Source: Cyathus striatus (taxonomy: Eukaryota > Basidiomycota > Agaricomycetes > Agaricales > Nidulariaceae). From it: a DNA stretch of 64,000 bases. The translations under genes were made by a program, and so were the position numbers. This document shows, piece after piece, positions 11,409-22,823 of the stretch. Positions within the stretch are counted from its first letter, which is position 1; the number at the start of each line of letters is the position of its first letter. Below the pieces are notes generated by a model. The model was given only the letters and a program-made list of their open reading frames with translations. It did no database searches and was not told where the DNA came from. The stretch covers positions 4,402,001 through 4,466,000 of the forward strand of contig JAOVFP010000004.1 in the NCBI GenBank assembly GCA_025738555.1. The letters run 5' to 3'.

Positions 11409-11654
11409 ATGCCTTCATGTGAATCTACAGTAGACAGCATTTTACCGTCTTTCAGATCTTCCTTCAAGCATAACTTGCTTCTCCAAACTAACCATGCATC
11501 CCCAGAAGCTCTATGTTCTTACCTCCAAAATGTGACGAGTGAAATAACGTGCATGGAAGAGATGGCCAAATCTATCGCACAAGAGCTTTCGAAACTTAAA
11601 GCAAAATATTTAGAACGATTTCGCCAGAATAGCTACCCTATAATAACAGCATAA
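11409..11654 (+). pseudogene. relic of an F-box protein N-terminus
   Basis: An 81-codon ORF whose middle (LCSYLQNVTSEITCMEEMAK, then SIAQELSKLKAKYLERF) matches the coiled-coil segment that precedes the F-box in the intact genes at 58459 and 60980 (LGSHLHSVKSEITRVEALAE). Similarity stops where the F-box should begin, and a stop codon follows shortly after. The rest of the gene is absent downstream. It may be a truncated relic or a short protein reusing the coiled coil; the relic reading is preferred. Confidence 0.55.
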
Positions 11655-12173
11655 TGTATATACACACCTAACTAGTAGCTAGGCCTGACAAGAGTCAAGT
11701 AATCACGTTCTACATAAACACACAAGACAGAAGTCATGGACTTGGAGTACATACTCATAGCGTTGATACAGAAGGATACATATGATGAGGAATATATGGA
11801 AATTTTCTGGAACAACTATGTAAAATAATACAAACCTAATCCAGGCTTCTCTCAATGAAGAAATGTTGAAATTTAACATTTCAAACTCTATATCATTCCG
11901 TCAATGAACTTCTGTTCAACTTGAGTATTATCCTATCCAGAATTGCCTCAGTTGGCGTACACTTCATCGAACATTAGTACTCACTGCGTCTGATTTTTCA
12001 TAAAGAGTTTCGCTATTAACGGAGACATGAATTGTCCCTGGGTGGATGGGATCCATCTTACCGCCAGTTACAAGTGTTTCCATTTGTACTGAATGCCATT
12101 CATTACGTGTTATTTGCGGAATATGTTGTCTTGTATTCAGCCTGTAGAAACGAAGATTTAGAGCTGACTCGAA
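11655..12173. other. intergenic, nothing recognised
   Basis: AT-rich spacer downstream of the minus-strand membrane gene. No gene, repeat or structured element seen. Confidence 0.4.
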
Positions 12174-13757
12174 CTAACTTAACGGTAAATATTCTAACAT
12201 TGCCAATGCACTGTTCATGTACACTGATAAACGAGTGAGCACTGAGTCAAGTGAAATACACCGTGGACAACATACGTTTGCTATGTGGTACCAATGCGAG
12301 GAAAAAATAAAATGTTCCAGGAGTAGACCAGAACTGAATGAGAATGAAAAATAAGTCAGGGATAGCACATAAGAGAATTAATTGCTAACCAAAGTTATGT
12401 ACATAACAGCACACAGTGCGAATAGTATGCCTCGGTTTACAACATTAACTATTGGCGTATTTAACATAGAATTCGTCCTTAGATATAGTCAGCGATTTAT
12501 TAAATTCAGGGGTCAAAATGAGATGCGCTTACGACTTGCTCTTTTTTCTGTCCAAAGTTCGAAGAAGTAGGATTGTAATGACGATATCACATAAAGCAGC
12601 AGCAGAGGCTTGAACAGTAATGATTCCCTATAAATTCCTATTATTTTGTACAGTTACAACGATTGGACTATTTTGCTCACTCTTGTCTTTTTTAGTCTTG
12701 CCAATGAGCCGAGTAGCTGACTAATGTGAAGCTATTAGTCGATGTTGTATTAATAAAGTATATAAACTGACGTTACTGTAGTTTGGGCTGGATGACATAT
12801 AAGTTGCGGACAGACATGAAATTGTGACAATTTCCACTCACCAATACCTGCACCTGTACGTTAAGATTAACATTAGTGGTAACATATATATACTTCAGTA
12901 TAAATACCAATTTGTATTAGTGCAAGAGTTAACTGTGGTTATAAGAGTCGTATAGGTCATTATGTCGACTTAGATGGGGTGTCGATGGCACTCACAGTGG
13001 AGGGGGCGGCATTCTTTTCCTTTTTATCCGCTTCAGGGGAAATAAATCGTCGTCATCGGGGACACATATCGGAGAGCTTACATGTGTAGATCGAGAAGCC
13101 GAGGTAATATCTATAGGAGTATTCTCTGTTAGCGTGGAACAATAGATGGTATTGGCGGATAATGACGCACATTTGAACCACAAATGCAGTAAGGAACTGA
13201 TAAAATTACAAATATTGTTTAACTTTTCATCATGCATAAAAGAAAGAACCGTACTTCAGATAGTAGTTGTGTCTGAAAAAACACAAGAATAAATCGAGGA
13301 CACTGCTTCTCTTATGTTGATAATGTACATACTGAATCTTCCCAAGTCATGGTGAGTAAAGCATTGATATCACCGGGATGTAGGACGAATGCACGATAAG
13401 TCGACTCAAAGAAAGTAGCTTCTTGAATGGTTTCCAATATTCTGTAGCGTTTCGTTAGAACGCCGCTTTTTACATCAAAAAGTAAACTTCGCGTACACGA
13501 GCACTGCTACCTGATAAATTATACGTTACAATTTATTACATGACTGTGAAAGGTAATCGGCTTACCATTGTTTTTACACCCCAGTGATCTTTGGGATACC
13601 AGTGAAAATATAACCATGCTTGTAGCATGCCGCAGCCATAAAGTCTAAAAGACACGTTTAACGTCCATATTGATGAATTGAAGATTTCGTACATCGTTTC
13701 AAGGTACAGACTAACAAGCCATGTACCGTACGTTGCGGGACTTGCACTAATATCCAT
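12174..13757 (-). CDS. DUF6534-type integral membrane protein
   Basis: A multi-exon gene read by splicing. The start codon is at 13757, the first exon runs to 13693, then 13644-13566, a 14 nt exon 13510-13497, 13441-13333, an 18 nt exon 13272-13255, and an exon from 13196. Later exons carry ITVQASAAALCDIVITILLL, then NSMLNTPIVNVVNRGILFAL, then FWSTPGTFYFFLALVPHSK, and the last ends YMNSALAMLEYLPLS. The order (TYG start, LYGCGMLQAWLYFHWYPKDH, ETIQEATFFESTY, SEFLTAFVVQM, then the C-terminal DUF6534-like block with N.ALAML) is that of the mushroom-expanded seven-helix DUF6534 family of unknown function. Splicing around 12800-13080 is not settled, so a disabling change there is possible. Likely a plasma-membrane protein. 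Confidence 0.72.
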
Positions 13758-15657
13758 TGTGAAAGAGCAGCAAGTTGTTAAATCATAGTAGTAGTAGTAG
13801 ATCGTGCAGTTTATATATCTCCAGATAAATGAGAAGATAGATATTTTCAATGCCAGTGAGATTTCTAACCTTTCCATGATGGAAGCACAGCTCGAATAAA
13901 TCAATCGCCAGAATTACATCAGATATACATTACACAGTGTTCCGGTGTAGCCTGCTTCTATTATCTGTGATAACGGAGGTACCTTATTTATTCCTACTTG
14001 AAATAAAATTTGATGATAACATTGTCGAATTATATTCGTGTTGATAGTCTGTGAAAGTAACGGAATCCGAAGAAAGGTTAATTCAGTTTCTTGTCGCGCT
14101 GATTTCAAGTAATGGGACCCGGTACTGAATACATATCTAATTAGTTCTACATCATCTGGCACAGTCCCATCTGTGATACAACTGATTCTGTCGGCGTACC
14201 TATCCTGTTTGTATTCTATATTTAACTTTCCTTCATGTTATCAGGAACACTGTTGTACAGCAATTGCGGGTGCCTATTCCTGCGAATCAAAGGCAGATCA
14301 CGAAGAAGTTGTTATAAAGCTAGCTGATATAAAGATGGAAATTGTAACTTACCTAGTTAAATGGTTTGCACAGTGATGATCATGATACACCACCACAGCA
14401 ACAGCAGCGGCGCTTATCTGAACATTCAATTTCCTACCAACATCATACATCATACATCACCGTTGGCTTTCCGCTCTATTCAGTGAACTGAATGTACATC
14501 CTGTATTGGTCCAAAGCAGCACGATACGTTTCGATACTGAATTCTGACCTCCGATCACTGTTGTCTACGTGTCCAACTGGAATTGAATCTTGACATTTGA
14601 GGTATATACAGTTTTCGCCGATATTCAGGATGGACTTTAACAGCAAGAAGAGATAAATCTGCAAGAAAATGATTAAGTATACTAACACAGTTCATTTTAC
14701 GATATGGCTCTGTTTGTAGAGGACAGTATCCGTGCGCTGACAATTTGCTATACTGCTATATATAGGTCCATGCTGGAAAAAGACAGTCTCCCACGGCTGG
14801 AGGGGTAGGCAGAGGAAACGGAGAATGATCCAAGATCTTTTGTGGATGTAGAGTATTACTGTTGTTTTCATATCTGGTATTTACGCCACGGAGCCTTAAC
14901 ACTCATTTTACCGTGTCTGCTACTAAAATCCTGTTGCTTTCCTCGCGAAGTCAGCACAGTACCAAGTGAGCACAATAGTTTTGTTGTCTCCATGTCAGAG
15001 TCGACATGAATCTAGAGGCAATGCCATCTTGTGGCGGGTTTCAACGCCTACCAACGTCGACGTGTCGTCCTTGACAGGTCCGCAGAAACATAAGAGCACA
15101 GCGTCGTCATGTAGTTGGTTATTTTGAATGACAAGACAAGACAAGACAGGGGGCACCACAGTCGGACACGGAGATCGAAGCCCACACGAAGTTACCCGCA
15201 TGTTGACAGCGGAAGACGTAACCAAATAGATTGCCTCATAGGAATGATTCTCGTAGTCATTTCCGAGTCTGTGAGATGTTTTTAGCAATGAATGAGCAGC
15301 TGTGGGTTGGAGGGATGATTAGGATTGCCGAGGCGATATAGCTTGGGATATGGCGGTAGGGTTGGACCATGAGGATGTATAGTTTGGAAGTGTGACGTGA
15401 CGTGACGCCATGTCTGATGAGAAAGTGGGGACGGTTGATTGGAATTCGCAGTAAGTGCATTGGCAACGTTGTCCTCGTCTCGTCCCCGTCCTTGTCCCCG
15501 TCCCCTTCCCATCTTCCTTACCAACCAACCCACCCACATCCCCTCCTTTTTTCCATTTCCCCTTTCCCCCTTCTTATTGTCTTTCTTACTTATACTTATC
15601 ACGACAATCTACGACACTCACTCACGAGACTGATACAAACCAAACAACCCACCTACC
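13758..15657. other. gene-free stretch; short unassigned ORFs
   Basis: A minus-strand open stretch at 13914-14162 and another at 14476-14688 have no recognisable content and are not called as genes. A (GTA)n run lies at about 13784-13800. The last 300 bases are CT-rich and probably form the promoter and 5' leader of the DENND11-like gene. Confidence 0.4.
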
Positions 15658-18042
15658 ATGGCTGCACAAGCCCAAGCACCACACGACCTCGGTATGTTCC
15701 AGCCCCTTCCTCCTCCCCGTTCTCGCTTCTGACCAAGCATAACCGCCGCAGTTGCTATATTTCATGCCTCGTTCCATCCTACCAAGGGGAACGTTATTGA
15801 TTGGGCATTCAAAGCTCGTCCAGGTCCCTACTCCTTCCCTATTCATTTTGAGCACTGGCTGACTACAAACGAATACTCAGATATATCTCTGGACACTTTG
15901 GAATTCAGTGCCCTCCCTAGTGGGCTGCATTTGATCGAGCAAGACGTTGTGTTCGTCCCTCTCCCTCTCTCTCTCCTATTCGCCACCGTTACTAACACCG
16001 CACCCCAATCATTCAGATACTTCACGAAACCGCCCTATAGCGGCGTATGCATCTTTCGCCGCCGCCGCTGCTCCTCCCCGGGCCAACGGGGGTTCAAGCT
16101 CTCCTCCCTTGGTGTTCTGCTAGAGAAAGGGACCAGACCGAGAGCGTGGAAGCATGTTGCTGCGCTTAAAGAGCTTCTTGGGAGGATATATGAAGGGGAG
16201 GATGAGGATGGGGAAGAGCTTGCACGGTTGTTTTTCGAGGAGAGGAAAGTTCGAGATGGGGAAATTGCAGAGGGGGAGGGTATGAAGTGGGAAGGATGGA
16301 GTAAGGAGTTAGATGGAGAAGTGGGTCTTGTTCCTTATTTTCTTCTTCCCCATTCCCCACTGCCCCCTTCTTCCATGCTCGGACACTAACCACCCTCCGA
16401 ATGTGTAGGAACCACAAGACCTCTCGAACCCCACCCTACATCTCCCTCACCTCTTACGCATTCTCGGGCCTAGCACGATGACGCTTTACAAGCATGTCCT
16501 CGCGCGCCGTCGCATCCTTATATACACCCTCCCACCTGTCGAAGCGGCGTGCATGCTCTGCCGCGTCGCTGGGGATATGTGCTTCGAGGCTCAGGTCGGG
16601 TCTGTCGTTGATGGAGAAGATGAGGGGGAAGGAGGGGGAAGATTGAAAGGAAGAGCGAAGGAACCTATTGCTGTGCTGGGTATGGTCACTCTTGCGGATG
16701 TGGATCGATTGGGTGGCGAGGGCGGATGGATCGCTTGTATGTTTTTTTTTTTCTTCTCCGTCTTTCTTTCGATCTTCGCTTCCATTTGCTCCCATTCTCT
16801 TCTTGACATTACCTCTTGTCCTTTCACATTCTTACATTCTTCTCGTATCTTTACTAACGAAATGTTCAGGTACGACGGACGCCATATTCCTCGAAAAACC
16901 ATCATATTATGATCTTCTGATCGATCTAACTACCTCCACACCCAACCGTGCCGCACGCCCCGCATTCTATGCGTCCAAGTACACCGGAGGAAGCTGGCGA
17001 CTGAGCACAGTGAGGTTCTCATGGAGTGATGTTAAACTTGTACGTCTCTTCCGTCTTTCTCAAAGGTAAAGTTAGAATAGTCTAATACGTTCGTATATAG
17101 TGGACAGAACTCGATCGCATCCTTTCACTCTCTCCTCCCCCTCCTTCATGCTGCTCTTCGTCCACCCCACACACGCATACACACACCGCCACGGCGTCAA
17201 TCATGAACTCCTGGACCGATGTATGGAGGGTCTACGAGGACGTCTGCCTGCTTTGCGCTGGACTTTGGATGGGGTCGTGGAAGAATGGCCAGGGCGGTAC
17301 TGGAGGCGTGCGACTAGAGGGAGAAGACGAGCTACAAGTCGACGAGGAACGAGAGAGCGGTGGGGGCGTATATGTGCGCAATTTAGGAATGGGGATTGAG
17401 GGCGTTCCTGGGCCCGCTCATGATTCGGCTATATTACCTAGCCAAGGGCACAGTGGGCCAGGAGGAAAGAAGCAACGCCGCGCAAGCTCGCTATGGTCCG
17501 CTCCGGGTACATGGGGGAAGAGTAAAGTCCGTTTAACTTCTTTCTCGTCGTCCACTACCTCATCGCCGCAAAATCAACACCAACCTTCTTTCCCACCTTC
17601 GCAACAAGCTCGTGAAGAGTTAACAGAGGAAGGAGTGATTATATCGCTCTCGACGCCCCCGGAGAGTGCACAGAGGCTGGTGTTGACAACGCTTGCGCTC
17701 TTGCAGACGTTCCATGCGCATACATGCTTTCAGGTGGGAGTGTTGGAGGGGTTATTAGTTCGTGAGGGGTTGCTTCCCTCTTCTCCTTCCTCCTCGCACC
17801 ACGGTCCAACTTCAAGTTCATATACTATTCGATCGCGCTCACGCAGTCCACCCAAGCCGAGTGCGAATAAGGAAAGAATACTTTTGTTGACGCCGAAAGA
17901 CGTTCTTTCCTTCGAGTTGGGTCCGCTTAGTGGGCTCGATGCGAGATACCTTGAATGGATGGTTGCTGAGTATGGGTATGGGGCGCGAATGGTTGTTAAG
18001 CGGGGCTGGAAGGACTGGGTTGGTTTGGTATGGTATAGCTAG
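15658..18042 (+). CDS. DENND11/LCHN-like DENN-module protein, 639 aa
   Basis: Seven exons, 15658-15691, 15752-15823, 15881-15950, 16017-16320, 16409-16736, 16870-17039 and 17101-18042, total 1920 nt in one frame. The N-terminus (FHASFHPTKGNVIDWAFKAR, then SALPSGLHLIEQDVVYFT, a basic FRRRR and RGFKLSSLGVLL) matches the uDENN-like start of the LCHN/DENND11 family (DUF2347), related to yeast Avl9/Anr2. The cDENN-like part has LILYTLPP-type sequence (RRRILIYTLPPVEAACML) and WIACTTDAIFLEKPSYYDLL. The C-terminal third is low-complexity and serine-rich, ending in a short conserved block (NKERILLLTPKDVLSFELGP). Such proteins are thought to act on Rab GTPases in membrane traffic; the exact target is unknown. 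The start is placed at the ATG with ACC before it. Confidence 0.8.
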
Positions 18043-18660
18043 TGCCGTGGGGGCTGATAGAGTGAAGAATGGAAGAAGAGAAGAACAAAAATGATGCTTC
18101 CGTGTTTTCTACGGAGCTGCTACGACATTATGGTAATGCTTATTATGATTTATACCCAGTTTATACCCCCCCTTTCTCTACCCCTTTTGATACTTCATTT
18201 TGTTCCGCATATATATATGTGTGTGTCTGGGTAGTGTTTTATCTATTTTATATATCTATTTTATGTTATGTTTTTTATGCTTTGAGATGTTACGGTTTGA
18301 TATCGCTCTCCGGTTGACCCACACACTGTGTTGAGTTGCTCGGCTTATCCGTCCGGGGTGGCGGGTGGAGTGGTGGAGTTGGAGATGTCCCAGCAACCTT
18401 GACTCCGAGCCCGGAAGCATCAAACCGATCAATTCTGTTATATGTGCTATCAACTACGGTGCAACTTGAGTCAGTGCTACAACAATTTACACATTGAATG
18501 TACTGAATAAACTCAATAAATTCAATGTACAATTGGTTTGAATTAAATAAAATTTTATAAAGGTATCCTGACCGGCATTACATATTCTACAACTACTTAC
18601 AGCCATCTTTCCCTTCCTCCTTTACTCTCAGCCATAATATTTAACTGCCATTTGTAAAAA
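18043..18660. other. 3' flank of DENND11-like gene and HMG-box promoter
   Basis: T-rich and AT-rich spacer with no gene. Short inverted repeats around TTGAATTTATT near 18500-18530 were noted without further meaning. Confidence 0.4.
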
Positions 18661-19654
18661 ATGGCTGCTCAAAAAAGAAAAAGTTCCCCATCACAAGGAC
18701 AAGATGACAGCCTCCAGGAGGAAGAGGATGAAGGTAACAAAAGTCCCGCGGTCTTTTATTTTATTTTATATCCACATCAACAAATTAATTCCTAGTACAG
18801 ATGACAGCGAAAATCTCACGCCGGATGATCCTAGCATCAGCCAAACTCTCAGACCTGACGGCGCCCCAAAGCGTCCCATGAATGCCTTCCTCATTTTTGC
18901 TCGCCGGCGTCGCAGAGAACTGGGTTCGATTCACGGAAACCTTCGCACAGGACAAATTAGCAAAATCCTTGCAGAAGAGTGGAAATTTATGAGTAAGGTA
19001 GGTGACTGTATCCATATATATTATTAATATTCTTGGTACTTAATTATAAATCTGTATTTTGTAGAAGCAGAAGAAGGTCTATAGTAGGAAAGCGAAGAAA
19101 CTGCAGGATCTTCACAAGGAGCGTTATCCGGACTACAAGTACACGCGTAGTCCTAACAACACACGCAAGAAGAAGAAGGTCAAGACTGTTGCTGAACCTG
19201 AACAAAAGCCTCTCTCTCCCAACGAAGGAGACATACACCTACAACATGGATCAGATCAGCATGGAAGTCAGCAACATGAGACCAGGAACGAATTTGAGGC
19301 ATTCCAAAGTTTGAGGGGATTGGATTACTACAATAATTACCAGTCAATGATACCAGGTTCAGACCTCTTCAATTTTCGTTAGTTTTGCCTCATCATCTGT
19401 AGCAAACCACTGAATTATTACATTTGACCTTAGATCATAATTTTTCCGCTTTTCAATCATCTCTGCCAGGTTATTCTCAGAATGCGAACTTCTCTGATGT
19501 ATTTTGTACTCAGAGTCAGACCTACTACCACCATTCCACTACCAGTAGCCAGTTCAATAATCCCGTTCAGAATCCCATTCAGAACGCTCTTATTGGATTC
19601 GCCCCTCAGGATGATCTTTTTCTGCCACCAAAGGAACCAACCTCTGAAAACTAG
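18661..19654 (+). CDS. HMG-box protein, last codons replaced by a hAT insertion
   Basis: Exons 18661-18733, 18801-18997, 19065-19377 and 19434-19654 give 804 nt, 267 residues. The HMG box lies at about residues 47-115: KRPMNAFLIFARRRRREL at its start, then GQISKILAEEWKFMSK, with intron 2 inside the box, then KQKKVYSRKAKKLQDLHKER. It resembles the MATA/SOX-type sequence-specific HMG boxes of fungal regulators; KRPMNAF is the diagnostic motif. A basic run (RKKKKVK) may be a nuclear signal. The stop codon TAG is made by the first three bases of the inserted hAT element; before insertion seven more codons (DDSEQQP) led to a TGA now at 21262-21264. DNA-binding capacity should be intact, so it may still function. 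Target genes are unknown. Confidence 0.8.
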
Positions 19655-21232
19655 GGCTGCCAACCGTAACCGTACAAAACGGTTACGGCTTGTACGGTAC
19701 GGCATATATTACCGTACCGTATGAGCGAAATAAATTATCCATACGGTACGGGTACGGTACGGTTTTCACCCGTAATTAACCGTACCGTACAACCGTTTAC
19801 GGCCGTATATACGGCTTAGTCGAGTGGCTTTGATGTCATCTATTTGCTCTCCAGGCTATGAGCAAATAACACTTACCGTTGCGACGTGCTATCTGTATAT
19901 CACTTAAAACAATCAATGATGATTGACTAACCATACGCGTGAACACTTAAAGATATACCTTAAGTACAAGTAAGTATGTCTTCTAAACCTTTCACCTTTG
20001 TATGTTGTAATTCTATGCAATAATCACGACGGAATGACATTCCGATGTGCAAATATTGCATAAGTTTAGTAAGCCTGTGGTCTGCGAGCTATAAAGACCG
20101 TATGCAAAAACTTGGGATTATTGGCGTAGAGCAGGCGTTTCGCCTGCACTACAATAATCGACACTTTACTATTTCTATTACGTAAGAAAGTGATGCGAGC
20201 GTCGACGCGTTTGTTCACGTTGTTCGCGCTTTCTCTCATTTTCTCCTCCATCGCCAACACTCTTGCATCTCCTTGAACGCTGCAATTGCGCATCAGGAAC
20301 TCAAGACCGTCGGTATTGTGCGCTACCAAGAGCCACTGAATACCACAATTAGCGTTACCAAAGGCCGTGTCTCTGCTCCAAGTCCCTCTCCTCAAGTTTT
20401 TTATTTTACAAATTTTCTTCCAATTCATCGGTATGCTCTATGTTTCAGACTTTTCCTTTTCTTTCAGTAATCTACGATCTCAGCATTATTAATTTTTGCG
20501 TTATTCAACTATTCCTCTTTAAGTAGTTTCTTTATTCTGATTTTCTTTAAAAACTATGTATCTACTTCCTCCCAATCCAGCGAAAATTATCCTCCTCTCT
20601 CGACACCTTAGGACACCCAGGTCGAACAGATTTTCAACTGAATCGCTAGTTTTATTTTCTTTGTTTGGGCCTCAATATCTTTTACCTCTACATTGGACTG
20701 AATTCTTATAATGACGCCTGCTATTGATCTTCCAAATGTCGGCTGTACTGCTGATAGTGGAAGTACTGCATCTATTTCTAATACCGAGAAACCTCTATCT
20801 ATTTTTAGGCTCTGCAGTTGCAGTGGAGCGAATCTTTTCTGGGGGACGTGATACTATATCTATCCGTCGTGCAAGTCTCAAGCCGGAGACAATTTGTAAC
20901 CTTATGATCGTAAAACATTACTGCAAGCTTCAAAGAGTCTGAGGTGGCCAGTGACTCGAGGTATTTTATATATAACTAGAACTTATTCTACTTATGCATT
21001 ATGTATGTTGTATATTTCATGCATATTATACCTGTTGAGTGGAAATTTCGGATCTTACAGAAGTAATTTAGTATCTATCATAACCGTAAACCGTAAACGG
21101 CCGTATTTGTACCCGTACCGTACCGTAGAAGGTTCAAAAAATGTCTGTACGGTACGGTTACGGCTAAAATCCGTACCGTAAACGGTTTACTTTATACGGC
21201 CGTAAACCGTTACGGTACAGTTGGCAGCCCTA
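19652..21232. mobile_element. hAT-family DNA transposon, degenerate
   Basis: A 1581 bp element bounded by TAGGGCTGCCAAC at the left and its reverse complement at the right, with the 8 bp target duplication CTGAAAAC at 19644-19651 and 21233-21240. Eight-base duplications and TAGGG ends are hallmarks of hAT elements. Both ends carry many copies of CCGTACC/GGTACGG and related CGTAACCG units as subterminal repeats, typical binding sites for hAT transposases. Inside, only a short transposase C-terminus survives. It is therefore probably mobilised, if at all, by a copy elsewhere. Confidence 0.9.
20724..20942 (+). pseudogene. hAT transposase C-terminal dimerisation relic
   Basis: The 3' half of this ORF reads VERIFSGGRDTISIRRASLK then PETICNLMIVKHYCK, which is the conserved end of hAT transposases (hATC dimerisation region: S-x-ERxFS-GRD-IS-RR-SL-PET). 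Upstream no open frame for the RNase-H-like catalytic core was found within the element, so the protein is a remnant. Confidence 0.8.
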
Positions 21233-21264
21233 CTGAAAACGACGACTCTGAGCAGCAGCCTTGA

Positions 21265-21947
21265 ATTACTGCTCGCTTTTCATATTTTTATTTTTATGGT
21301 ATTGCCCCCACAGTCCCCACCCACCCACTCCGGTATAGTAGGAAATGCGGGAAATCTGATTTTTAAATTCTTTACGTTGAACTCCTGTATGGACATTACT
21401 ACGAGAATTTCATTCCAGACACGTAGGCTTCCTTCCAAGCTTCAGACTGTTCCACTCTTAAATTCAGGAAATTGCCTTTTGTATCCACTACAATGGACGT
21501 TGTACAATGATCCTTTTCTTTTCTTGATACGTACACTTCCACACATTTGCTTTGTAGGTCCTCTGTGACAGTTAACCTTAATAATAATAATAATAATAAA
21601 AAGTCCGCCACCTTCAAAGGGCGAGCGCTGAGCGCTTATGTAGAATTATTACTAAAACTCTGATTGGCTGATGCCCTGTGTGCAGTGACGGGACTTTCTG
21701 TCCATCCCATCATCTGATACTGATTGCGGCCTTTTGTCCTCTGTACCAATCCGTCGATGCAAGAGCTCAAGCTCAAGCGTTCATTCCGTCCCCTCGTTCT
21801 CAGCTTTTTCCTGGTCTCAGCTCACAAAGAGAGAACCCAGCTATGAAAACTACTGTCACCCTTCTCCTGCTCTTGTTCGCATTCCGGGACAATACTATTC
21901 CTGACACTTCGCCTCTGACACTGACGATGTGCTCAGTCACTTTTGGA
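21265..21947. other. former 3' UTR of the HMG gene, duplicated near 30.5 kb
   Basis: This non-coding stretch to about 21660 aligns by eye with about 30500-30980 downstream of the second HMG locus (shared TTGAATT.CT.GCTT, CCACTCTTAAATTC.GG, CCTTTTCTTTTCTTGATA). It shows that the duplication took in 3' flanks. An (AAT)n run lies at about 21580-21600. A 99-codon ORF at 21678 has no recognisable content. Confidence 0.55.
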
Positions 21948-22188
21948 ATCTTTGTTAGGATTTCGTCACTTATCTAATCTTTTATCTAATCATATCTTAT
22001 CTATGTCATGTGATAGTCACATGACCTACAATGCGGACACCATGCGTATCAACATACGTTACTCATCATAACTGTGGGCATAGTTGCACAGTTCGGCCAT
22101 ACGTATTACATGAGTTCTTAATGTAGAAGCACAGTAACATGCGTTGTAGTGTAGGATAATGTACATGCGATTACTTCATGGTTCTTTC

Positions 22189-22196
22189 TATAAATA
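22189..22196 (+). promoter_or_regulatory. LTR TATA box
   Basis: TATAAATA within the 5' LTR (same sequence in the 3' LTR). The 11-mer predicted as the RNA 5' end begins 33 nt downstream of its first T, a normal distance for a TATA-driven start. Confidence 0.7.
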
Positions 22197-22221
22197 CGGT
22201 CTTTCTAGTCAGTAGTTCGAT

Positions 22222-22232
22222 ATTCTTGTGCT
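22222..22232 (+). promoter_or_regulatory. predicted RNA 5' end / self-primer
   Basis: ATTCTTGTGCT is exactly the reverse complement of the 11 bases at 22327-22337 just after the LTR. In Tf1-type elements the first 11 nt of the mRNA pair with the primer site and, after cleavage, prime minus-strand synthesis. The position relative to the TATA box fits the start of R. Confidence 0.65.
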
Positions 22233-22326
22233 AGTTTATTCCAGATTAGCAATAAGACTCATCTCTCTCTCACGTTCGAGTGTTTAAGTTCGGCTTCGAG
22301 TATTTTGCTCGTCTGTCGCTAACAAA

Positions 22327-22337
22327 AGCACAAGAAT
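22327..22337 (+). other. primer-binding site, self-priming type
   Basis: AGCACAAGAAT begins 2 nt after the 5' LTR end. No match to a tRNA 3' end (which should start TGG) is seen here, but it is complementary over exactly 11 nt to 22222-22232 in the LTR; bases on both sides of the pairing do not match. Confidence 0.65.
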
Positions 22338-22823
22338 CTCCTCATTCCTCGACCCCGAACTTCTCTTCTCTCGCCGAACCCCGGCAAAACTTCTTTCTAT
22401 ACCTCGTTCCCCGTCTTGGACCTCTTGGACCAGACGTACACTCCGTTCGATAGACTTGATCGTTGTACTTGGAAGTACGAGAGGACTGGTGTAATGTTGA
22501 GCCCGACACTGTCCGAATTACCGATCATCTTAGGCCCTCTGCCTTAAGTTTGGCACGGCGCCAGTGACTGGGGAGGCTACCACGTGTTGCCCCAGCTGGT
22601 TCTATCTGCAAGAAAGTGTGCATGAAACTTAGGACGTCTCGCTAGTTTCCGAGCACCCTCAAGAGCTTCTGTTACTCGATCTATCACGGTGGCACCAATT
22701 ACTCGTTCCCAAACCCTTCGATCACTCCGTTCTCATTCCTATCACATTCCATCCTCATCCATTCCCCTTTACACTCCTTGATCTCGCCCTACACCCTATT
22801 CCCGTCCTCAAACTCCGAGAGCC

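Larger units (their letters stand above)
21953..22324 (+). repeat. 5' LTR
   Basis: 372 bp, ends TGTTAG...CTAACA. It contains a TATA box at 22189-22196 and the predicted transcript start about 22222. Compared base by base with the 3' copy, no difference was seen, which suggests a young insertion. Confidence 0.95.

Noticed and set aside
13914..14162. 82-codon minus-strand ORF upstream of the DUF6534 gene
   Set aside because: No family motif, no convincing splice link to the downstream gene.
15282..15855. Several overlapping ORFs of 60-132 codons
   Set aside because: They arise from CT-rich, stop-poor sequence of the DENND11 leader and first introns.
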